Program-made: the position numbers and the translations under genes
In this document: positions 1-5,435 of the stretch, one piece after another
Layout of the letters: the number at the start of each line of letters is the position of its first letter
Numbering within the stretch: the stretch's first letter is position 1
The notes under the pieces: generated by a model
Seen by the model: only the letters and a program-made list of their open reading frames with translations
Databases searched by the model: none
Told to the model about the DNA's origin: nothing
DNA from: Candidatus Hydrothermarchaeota archaeon
GTDB taxonomy: Archaea > Hydrothermarchaeota > Hydrothermarchaeia > Hydrothermarchaeales > WAQR01
DNA: 8,138 bases
Direction of reading: 5' to 3'
Assembly: GCA_015520145.1 (NCBI GenBank)
Contig: WAQR01000066.1
Coordinates: forward strand, 1 to 8,138

Positions 1-1517
1 GACTGGGTCCTTACTTTAAGAGGTTCTATTACGCCAAGTTCGAACATGTCTTTAGATTTCCCTGTGGAGACGTCTATGCCATAGGAGGTATTCCCTTTCT
101 CATGTTCCAGGTGGAGTTTTATGATAACGTCTATAGGGTCAAGACCGGCATTCTCTGCCAGGGTCTTCGGGATGACCTCCATTGATTTTGCAAACTCTAT
201 TACTGCAAGCTGCTCTCTACCGCTAACTTTATTTGCAAAATCTTGAATGCCTTTTGACAGGGCTATCATCGAAGCACCGCCGCCGGGTATTATCCTGCCT
301 TCTTCAATGACGTCTTTTACAACACTGATGGAATCGTCAAGTGACCTCTCAACCTCGTCTACAACGTGTTCTGTTCCGCCTCTGATAAACAGCGTTACGG
401 CATCTGGATTCTCACATCCTGTTATGAATGTGAAACTGTTCGTGCCTACCTTCCTCTCTTCGACCCTGCACGGTCTTCCAAGGTCATCCTTCGATATGTC
501 TGCGGTACTGGTTGTAACCTTTGCCCCGGTGGCCTTTGCAATAAGTTTCATGTCTTTTTCACTGATACTTTTAACTGCAAGGATACCTTCTTTCGACAGG
601 AAATAGCCTGCGGTATCATCGATATCCTTTTTGCAGAACAGGCAGTTTGCACCGGTCTTTTTGATGTCCTCCACCATCTGTTTTATAGTCTCTTCCTCTC
701 CATCCAAAAACGATTTTAACTGTTCAGGTGATGTGATGTCAAGTTTTGCATCGGTTTCGCTTTTCTTTATCTTCAGTTCAGAGTTGAGTAACAATATCCT
801 GGCATTTTCAACGGTTTTCGGCATGCTGTTGTGCACCCTTTCTTTGTCGATGACTACACCGCTGATTAGTTCTGAGTCCTTTGTGGATTCGCCCACCTGT
901 TTTTGGATCTTTATGTCGTCTTTATCTACTTTGATGCTGCCGTCAATCTTTTTTCCAACCATTTTTACTGCGTCAACGGAGAGTTTTGCCAGGTGGTCTT
1001 TGGCAGTTATCCCTGGTGCCTTGGAATTGAGCGCGGTATATGCGATTTTAATGAGGATCTCGGTGTCGTCAGGCTTTAGTGGTATGCTCTGTGTTTCGAG
1101 TATTTTCAGTGCCTCTTCTCCTGCCAGTCTGTATCCTTTTGATATCACTGTAGCATGGACGTCCAGGTCAAGGAGGTTCTCAGCCCTCTTTAACAGTTCG
1201 CCTGCAAGGATTACTGCGGTGGTTGTCCCGTCACCTGCTTCTTTTTCGACGGTTTTTGCCACTTCTACCATCATCTTTGCCGAGGGGTGTTTTACCTCTA
1301 CCTCTTTTAGTATTGCTGCCCCGTCGTTTGTTATCACGGCATTGCCCGACCCGTCTAGGAGCATCTTGTCCATCCCCCGTGGTCCTAATGTGCTCTTTAT
1401 CGCCTCGGCTATCACCTTGGCTGCCATAATGTTCATTCTTCGTGCATCTCTTCCAGTAAATCTCTGAGCACCTTCCTGTAAGATATATACTGGCTGTCCA
1501 CTCATCTGTGCTGCCAT
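1..1517 (-). CDS. ths: Thermosome subunit (group II chaperonin), 3' end outside window
   Basis: Subunit of the archaeal group II chaperonin, an ATP-driven double-ring chamber in the cytosol that folds proteins. The visible 505 residues show the ATPase signatures in order: TLGPRGMDK at 43-51, TNDG at 63-66, GDGTTT at 95-100, a conserved GANCLFCKKDIDD block in the apical half, GGTEHVVDEVERSL, then PGGGA at 411-415 and AENAGLDPID. The last visible residues, IEPLKVRTQ, normally lie about 40 residues before the C-terminus, so only the tail is missing. The ATG at 1517 is preceded by a strong Shine-Dalgarno GGAGGTGA with 7-base spacing; a second Met five codons in is less well placed. It begins 30 bases after dnaJ on the same strand with no evident terminator between them, so it is probably the last or a late gene of the heat-shock operon. 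Oddity: the motif usually written GGGAxE reads GGGASM here (412-417), without the Glu. Alpha or beta subunit type cannot be assigned. Confidence 0.95.
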   Translation of the reverse strand, partial: MAAQMSGQPVYILQEGAQRFTGRDARRMNIMAAKVIAEAIKSTLGPRGMDKMLLDGSGNAVITNDGAAILKEVEVKHPSAKMMVEVAKTVEKEAGDGTTTAVILAGELLKRAENLLDLDVHATVISKGYRLAGEEALKILETQSIPLKPDDTEILIKIAYTALNSKAPGITAKDHLAKLSVDAVKMVGKKIDGSIKVDKDDIKIQKQVGESTKDSELISGVVIDKERVHNSMPKTVENARILLLNSELKIKKSETDAKLDITSPEQLKSFLDGEEETIKQMVEDIKKTGANCLFCKKDIDDTAGYFLSKEGILAVKSISEKDMKLIAKATGAKVTTSTADISKDDLGRPCRVEERKVGTNSFTFITGCENPDAVTLFIRGGTEHVVDEVERSLDDSISVVKDVIEEGRIIPGGGASMIALSKGIQDFANKVSGREQLAVIEFAKSMEVIPKTLAENAGLDPIDVIIKLHLEHEKGNTSYGIDVSTGKSKDMFELGVIEPLKVRTQ

Positions 1518-1524
1518 TTAAAAT

Positions 1525-1532
1525 TCACCTCC
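1525..1532 (-). promoter_or_regulatory. Ribosome binding site of the thermosome gene
   Basis: On the minus strand this reads GGAGGTGA, an essentially full match to the archaeal anti-Shine-Dalgarno sequence, 7 bases before the ATG at 1517. It lies in the 30-base gap after dnaJ. It supports the upstream ATG over the internal Met at 1505 and indicates efficient independent initiation on a polycistronic message. Confidence 0.85.
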
Positions 1533-1547
1533 ATGGTTTCCGGTTTC

Positions 1548-2702
1548 CTAGTGCAGGGTACTCCTGACCCTGCTAAATAAACTCTGGTTTGTTTTCTTTT
1601 TTCCATTAAGTTCCATAAGTTCTTTATACAGCTTCTCCTCCTTCCTTGATAACTTTTTGGGTGTTGTGACTACTATTTTTACATGTTCGTCGCCTCTACC
1701 GTATCCTCTAAGGCTCGGCATCCCTTTGCCTTTCAGCCTGAAGACTGTGCCTGACTGGGTGCCTGGCGGTATCTTCATCTTTGCCCTGCCGTTTAGGGTT
1801 GGGACTTCGATCTGGTCACCGAGTGCGGCCTGCGGGAAGGTGATGGGGACTTCGCAGAATAGATCGGTGCCGTCTCTTACGAATATCTTGTGTGGTTTGA
1901 TGTGGATTACCACGTAGAGGTCTCCTGGCTGCCCGCCTTTCTTCCCGGCGTCGCCTTCTCCGTGCACCCTCAGCCTCGATCCGTTGTCGACTCCTGCAGG
2001 GATCTTTACAGTGAGTTTTCTTGTCTTCTGGATTACTCCGTTTCCATAACATCTCTGGCATGGGTTTTCAATAATCCTGCCCTCGCCCATGCATTTATCA
2101 CAGGTTGTGACACTTGTGAACTGGCCGAACATGGTTCTTTTCGTGTAACCTACCTGACCGCTGCCGTTGCATGTGGGACATGTCTTTTGACCTGTACCGG
2201 GTTTTGCACCTGAACCGCTGCATGTGGTGCATGTTTCCTGTCTTTTGTAAGAGACCTTTGTTTCGAGTCCTTTGTAGGCATCTTCCAGGGTTATCTCGAT
2301 GTCTACCCTGAGGTCAGAACCCCTTGTTGGACCTGTCTTTCCTGCCCTCGTTCGCCTCGAACCCCCTCCAAAGACCATGTCGAATATGCTATCGAAACCG
2401 CCGAATCCGAAACCCATGTCTCCAAAAATGTCGTCGAAGTTTATGTTCCTGAATATGTCTTCCTGCGTGTATCTGCCGTTTATTCCTGCATGTCCCCACC
2501 TGTCGTATTGGGACCTCTTGGTATCGTCACTGAGTACCCCATAGGCTTCGGATATCTCTTTGAATTTTTCTTCAGCGTCTGGTGACTTGTTCCTGTCTGG
2601 ATGATATTTCATGGCCAGTTTCCTGTAGGCCTTTTTGATTGCGTCTTTTGAGGCGTCTCTGCTCACACCCAGTATTTCGTAATAGTCTCTCTTGGCTGCC
2701 AT
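1548..2702 (-). CDS. dnaJ: Type I J-domain co-chaperone DnaJ (Hsp40)
   Basis: Cytosolic Hsp40 that delivers unfolded clients to DnaK and stimulates its ATPase. At 384 residues it has the full type I architecture. The J-domain covers about 5-70, with the DnaK-activating HPD at 34-36. A Gly/Phe-rich stretch follows at about 93-114. The zinc domain carries four CxxCxGxG repeats (158-165, 175-182, 201-208, 215-222), all eight cysteines present. Two C-terminal client-binding beta domains cover about 225-350, including HKIFVRDGTDL and the segment LRGYGRGDEHV. The ATG at 2702 lies 6 bases after the dnaK stop. Only a weak purine-rich AGAAG precedes it, so translation is probably coupled to dnaK. The thermosome gene follows after 30 bases. 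Nothing is missing relative to the family. CbpA-like J-proteins are excluded because they lack the zinc domain. Confidence 0.97.
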   Translation of the reverse strand: MAAKRDYYEILGVSRDASKDAIKKAYRKLAMKYHPDRNKSPDAEEKFKEISEAYGVLSDDTKRSQYDRWGHAGINGRYTQEDIFRNINFDDIFGDMGFGFGGFDSIFDMVFGGGSRRTRAGKTGPTRGSDLRVDIEITLEDAYKGLETKVSYKRQETCTTCSGSGAKPGTGQKTCPTCNGSGQVGYTKRTMFGQFTSVTTCDKCMGEGRIIENPCQRCYGNGVIQKTRKLTVKIPAGVDNGSRLRVHGEGDAGKKGGQPGDLYVVIHIKPHKIFVRDGTDLFCEVPITFPQAALGDQIEVPTLNGRAKMKIPPGTQSGTVFRLKGKGMPSLRGYGRGDEHVKIVVTTPKKLSRKEEKLYKELMELNGKKKTNQSLFSRVRSTLH

Positions 2703-2708
2703 TTTATA

Positions 2709-4628
2709 TTACTTCTCTTTTTCTTTTTTGTCGTCGTCTACGACTTCATAGTCTGCATCTACTACCTTTTCGTCTTTTTTTTCGCTGCCTGTACCTCCAC
2801 CTCCCGCACCTCCCTGGGTTCCTGCGCTGGCGCCAGCCGCGCCTGACCCTGCGCCTGCCTGCTGCTGCGCCTGCTGGGTCTGCTGGTATACGGCAGCTCC
2901 TACTTCCTGGATTGTCTTTCTTAATTCTTCTACTTTGCTTTTTATTTCGGCGACGTCGTCTTTTTTGATTGCTTCTTCCAGGGCGTTTACCGAGGTTTCG
3001 ACTTTCTCTTTGATGTCTTTTGGCACTTTGTCTCCAAGTTCTTCGAGGGTCTTTTTTGATGTGTAGACCAGGGAGTCTGCTTCATTTTTTATTTCTATTT
3101 CTTCTTTTCTCTTTTTGTCTTCTTCTGCGAATTTTTCGGCTTCTTTGACTTTCTTTTCGATCTCTTCTTTTGAGAGCTTGTGCGGTGCGGTGATTGTTAT
3201 TTTCTGTTCTTTCCCTGTTCCTGTGTCTTTTGCTGTTACGTTTAAAATACCGTTTGCGTCTATGTCAAATGTGACTTCGATTTGTGGGACACCTCTTGGT
3301 GCAGGTGGTATCCCTACGAGCTGGAATCTTCCAAGTGAGACGTTGTCGCCTGCCATGGGTCTTTCTCCCTGGAGGACGTGTATGTCTACGGTTGTCTGGT
3401 TGTCGGCTGCGGTTGTGAATACCTGGCTCTTTTTGGTGGGTATGGTGGTGTTGCGTTCGATGAGTTTTGTGAAGACTCCTCCAAGTGTTTCGATTCCAAG
3501 TGAGAGCGGGGTGACGTCGAGGAGGAGGAGGTCTTTTACTTCGCCTGCAAGGACGCCTGCCTGGATGGCTGCGCCTGATGCCACGCATTCCATGGGGTCT
3601 ATCCCTCTTTCTGGCGGTCTGCCGATTACTTTTTTTATGAATTCCTGTACTATCGGCATCCTGGTGGGTCCGCCTACGAGGATTATGTTGTTTATGTCTG
3701 CGGGCTGGAGTTCTGCGTCTGCAAGTGCCTGTCTTATTGAGTTTTCGGTCTTTTCTACGATTGGCCTTACAAGTTCTTCGAGTTTTGCCCTTGTGAGTTT
3801 CATTGTCAGGTGTTTTGGGCCGCTTGAGTCTGCTGAGATGAATGGGAGGTTTATGTCGGTTTCTAGGACGGTTGAGAGTTCGATTTTTGCTTTTTCTGCG
3901 GCTTCTCTTATCCTCTGCATTGCGGTGTTGTCGGTTCTAAGGTCGATGCCTGTGTCTTTTTTGAATTCGTCTAGTATGTAGTCGATTATTACGTTGTCCA
4001 TGTCTGTGCCGCCGAGGTTGGTGTCGCCTGAGGTGGATTTTACTTCGAATATGCCGTCTCCGAATTCCATTATTGTGACGTCGAGTGTCCCGCCGCCGAA
4101 GTCGTAGACCAGGATTTTGAGTTCTTTTTCTGATTTGTCAAGACCATAGGCAAGACTTGCTGCGGTGGGTTCGTTGATTATTCTTACTACTTCGAGGCCG
4201 GCTATTTCGCCTGCGTCTTTTGTTGCCTGGCGCTGGTTGTCGTTGAAGTATGCGGGGACGGTTATGACGGCTTTTTTGATTGGTTCTCCGATGAAGGCTT
4301 CGGCATCTTGTTTTATTTTTTGTAGGATGAAGGCGGAGATTTCCTGGGGAGTGTATTCTTTGCCGAAGACTTTGAATTTGTGGTCTGTTCCCATTTTCCT
4401 TTTTGCGGCCATGATTGTGCCTTCGGGGTTGGAGACCGCCTGCCTTCTTGCGGGTTCGCCTACGAGCCTCTGGCCGTCTTTTGTGAATGCTACGTAGGAG
4501 GGGAATGCCTTCCCGTAGGCGGTTGTACCTTCTGCGCTGGGGATGATGGTGGGTTTGCCGCCGATTATTACTGCTGCTGCAGAGTTGCTTGTGCCTAGAT
4601 CGATTCCGATTATTTTTTCTTTTGCCAA
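2709..4628 (-). CDS. dnaK: Chaperone protein DnaK (Hsp70), TTG start
   Basis: ATP-dependent Hsp70 that binds and releases exposed hydrophobic segments of clients, with DnaJ and GrpE as partners. The nucleotide-binding domain covers about 1-363: GIDLGTSNS at 8-16, Lys76 in the MAAKRK segment, VPAYFND at 124-130, INEPTAAS at 151-158, DFGGGTLD at 176-183 and ILVGGPTRMP at 316-325. The interdomain linker DLLLLD is at 366-371. The substrate-binding domain begins TPLSLGIET, and a helical lid follows. The tail is rich in Gln, Ala and Gly (about 580-620) and ends in a conserved acidic motif with VVDADYEVV. The ATPase domain lacks the extra segment of about 23 residues present after the conserved KR in E. 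coli DnaK, as is typical of archaeal and Gram-positive homologues. The start must be TTG: the codon just before it is TAA and the next Met is residue 73. Third codon positions strongly favour A and C. Confidence 0.99.
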   Translation of the reverse strand: MAKEKIIGIDLGTSNSAAAVIIGGKPTIIPSAEGTTAYGKAFPSYVAFTKDGQRLVGEPARRQAVSNPEGTIMAAKRKMGTDHKFKVFGKEYTPQEISAFILQKIKQDAEAFIGEPIKKAVITVPAYFNDNQRQATKDAGEIAGLEVVRIINEPTAASLAYGLDKSEKELKILVYDFGGGTLDVTIMEFGDGIFEVKSTSGDTNLGGTDMDNVIIDYILDEFKKDTGIDLRTDNTAMQRIREAAEKAKIELSTVLETDINLPFISADSSGPKHLTMKLTRAKLEELVRPIVEKTENSIRQALADAELQPADINNIILVGGPTRMPIVQEFIKKVIGRPPERGIDPMECVASGAAIQAGVLAGEVKDLLLLDVTPLSLGIETLGGVFTKLIERNTTIPTKKSQVFTTAADNQTTVDIHVLQGERPMAGDNVSLGRFQLVGIPPAPRGVPQIEVTFDIDANGILNVTAKDTGTGKEQKITITAPHKLSKEEIEKKVKEAEKFAEEDKKRKEEIEIKNEADSLVYTSKKTLEELGDKVPKDIKEKVETSVNALEEAIKKDDVAEIKSKVEELRKTIQEVGAAVYQQTQQAQQQAGAGSGAAGASAGTQGGAGGGGTGSEKKDEKVVDADYEVVDDDKKEKEK

Positions 4629-4633
4629 TTAAA

Positions 4634-4640
4634 TCACCTC
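4634..4640 (-). promoter_or_regulatory. Ribosome binding site of dnaK, overlapping the grpE stop
   Basis: On the minus strand this reads GAGGTGA, 5 bases before the TTG start at 4628. Its last three bases are the TGA stop of grpE, so ribosomes terminating on grpE sit directly on the dnaK initiation site, which favours translational coupling. This site, together with the in-frame TAA immediately upstream, fixes the non-ATG start of dnaK. Confidence 0.85.
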
Positions 4641-5182
4641 GTGGAAACTTTGACTTTGGAGTATCTGATGACCTTGTCTTTTAGCATGTATCCTTTCTGG
4701 AATTCTTCGAGTATTGTGTCTTCTTCTACGTCTTTTTTTTCTTCTTTTATGAGTACTTCGTGTTTGTAGGGGTCGAATTTTTGTCCGACGGCTTTTATCT
4801 CTTTTAGCCCGTGTTTTTGGAGCAGGGTTTTTAGCTGGGTGAAGGTCATGTCTACTCCTTCGAGGAGGGCGTCTTTGTCGTCGGTGTTTTTGCCGGTTTG
4901 GATTGCCCTTTCAAGGTTCTCGTAAACGTCTATGAGTTCTGTTATCAGTTCTTCGTTTGAGAATTTGATTGTGTTTTCTTTTTCTTTTGTTACCATCTTT
5001 TTGTAGTTTTCGAATTCGGCCTGGAGGTATTGAAGCTTTGTGAGGTAGTCGTTTAGCTGCACGTCTTTTTCTTTGAGTTCTTTTTTTAGTTCTTTTATAC
5101 CTTTCTTTTTTTTCTCGGTTTTCTCCCGCCGCTTTTTGTCGGATTTTTGAACCCTGGTCTTCTCGGGTGTGCCCTCGCTCAT
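4634..5182 (-). CDS. grpE: Nucleotide exchange factor GrpE
   Basis: Cytosolic dimeric exchange factor that removes ADP from DnaK so the client can be released. It is 182 residues long, ordinary for the family. A very basic, Lys-rich N-terminus (about 8-40) leads into a long coiled-coil helix with the family signature around QAEFENYKK (54-62) and ELIDVYENLERAI. The C-terminal beta domain that contacts DnaK shows GQKFDPYKHEVLI (133-145), followed by EEFQKGYMLKDKVIRYSKVKVS. The ATG at 5182 has a short GGTGAT (5186-5191) upstream. It is the first gene of the minus-strand chaperone operon, and dnaK starts 5 bases after its stop. The upstream gap is divergent to the helicase gene, so the operon promoter must lie within 5183-5403. 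Recognition rests on the C-terminal signature and on context. Confidence 0.95.
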   Translation of the reverse strand: MSEGTPEKTRVQKSDKKRREKTEKKKKGIKELKKELKEKDVQLNDYLTKLQYLQAEFENYKKMVTKEKENTIKFSNEELITELIDVYENLERAIQTGKNTDDKDALLEGVDMTFTQLKTLLQKHGLKEIKAVGQKFDPYKHEVLIKEEKKDVEEDTILEEFQKGYMLKDKVIRYSKVKVSTR

Positions 5183-5185
5183 GTT

Positions 5186-5191
5186 ATCACC
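5186..5191 (-). promoter_or_regulatory. Short ribosome binding site of grpE
   Basis: GGTGAT on the minus strand lies only 3-4 bases before the ATG at 5182, closer than the sites of dnaK and ths. It is the only Shine-Dalgarno-like element near this start. Spacing is short, so initiation may be weaker than for the downstream genes, or may depend partly on leader length. Confidence 0.45.
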
Positions 5192-5221
5192 AAAATTTAT
5201 AAAAATTGAATAACTGTATAT

Positions 5222-5239
5222 GGTAAGATATCGCTTAAC
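5222..5239. promoter_or_regulatory. Imperfect inverted repeat, possible operator of the chaperone operon
   Basis: GGTAAG and CTTAAC face each other across a 6-base spacer and match at five of six positions as inverted copies. The repeat is centred about 48 bases upstream of the grpE ATG, within or next to candidate TATA-like sequences. A regulator binding here could block or recruit the transcription machinery. It does not match the bacterial CIRCE element (TTAGCACTC-N9-GAGTGCTAA). Short AT-rich inverted repeats also occur by chance. Confidence 0.25.
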
Positions 5240-5243
5240 AAGA

Positions 5244-5255
5244 TAAAATATTTTA
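5244..5255 (-). promoter_or_regulatory. Candidate TATA box for the grpE-dnaK-dnaJ-ths operon
   Basis: The minus strand reads TAAAATATTTTA, an AT-rich archaeal TATA-like element. A start site about 25 bases downstream would fall near 5222-5225, giving a leader of about 40 bases before the grpE ATG. A weaker alternative, CATATAC near 5216-5222, would give a leader of roughly 10 bases. The choice between them cannot be made from the sequence. Confidence 0.3.
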
Positions 5256-5304
5256 GTAACAAAAGGTTAGATAAGGGGGTGGGTGTTGACAAAAACGTAA
5301 GAGA

Positions 5305-5313
5305 TTTATACTT
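5305..5313 (+). promoter_or_regulatory. Candidate promoter (TATA box) of the NERD-helicase gene
   Basis: TTTATACTT follows a purine-rich stretch (GTAAGAGA) that could act as a BRE. The predicted start near 5333 gives a leader of about 70 bases before the ATG at 5404. The same place also reads as a bacterial-style promoter: TTGACA at 5286-5291, then TATACT at 5307-5312, with a 15-base spacer, shorter than the optimal 17. Either reading puts the start in the same area. Confidence 0.4.
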
Positions 5314-5351
5314 CTTAGATGATAGGGATACAGGTAAATGTGAAATGATTG

Positions 5352-5435
5352 ATGCCTGAAATGAAGGAGTTAGACAAAATACCTTTAAGTGTGAAGGATC
5401 AAGATGAAGAATCGACTATATCCTACGTGGGATGA
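5352..5435 (+). CDS. Small ORF of 27 codons overlapping the helicase start, doubtful
   Basis: Reads MPEMKELDKIPLSVKDQDEE and then seven more residues before a TGA. A second possible ATG lies at 5361. It runs in another frame across the first 32 bases of the helicase gene, which starts at 5404. No convincing Shine-Dalgarno site precedes it. It could be a leader peptide whose translation affects helicase initiation, a remnant of an older gene, or chance. I recognise no family. Confidence 0.2.
   Translation: MPEMKELDKIPLSVKDQDEESTISYVG

Larger units (their letters stand above)
5183..5403. other. Divergent AT-rich intergenic region between grpE and the helicase gene
   Basis: These 221 bases separate two divergent transcription units. 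For the chaperone operon, minus-strand TATA-like stretches occur at about 5244-5255 and 5216-5223, at distances giving short leaders. A palindromic TTTATAAA at 5196-5203 is too close to the ATG to position a start site upstream of it. GGTAAG-N6-CTTAAC (5222-5239) is an imperfect inverted repeat. For the helicase gene, a plus-strand TTTATA box lies at 5305-5310. A 27-codon ORF occupies 5352-5435. No larger ORF, tRNA or clear terminator is visible. Base composition changes here, from the mixed composition of the chaperone operon to AT-rich accessory sequence. Confidence 0.7.

Noticed and set aside
631..1467. Long plus-strand open frame (278 codons) opposite the thermosome gene
   Set aside because: It is antisense to a clearly conserved chaperonin; its Ser/Phe-rich low-complexity translation is the expected shadow of the coding strand.
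1518..1547. Terminator separating dnaJ from the thermosome gene
   Set aside because: The 30 bases hold only a tandem GGAAACC pair and the thermosome ribosome binding site, with no T tract or hairpin in the reading direction.
3115..3981. Long plus-strand open frame (288 codons) opposite dnaK
   Set aside because: It is antisense to unmistakable DnaK motifs, and its openness follows from the A/C-ending codon bias of dnaK.
5196..5203. TTTATAAA as the TATA box of grpE
   Set aside because: A start about 25 bases downstream would fall inside the coding region, after the only reasonable ATG; other AT-rich elements further upstream fit better.
5183..5403. CIRCE-type heat-shock operator upstream of grpE
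   Set aside because: No TTAGCACTC/GAGTGCTAA pair is present on either strand.
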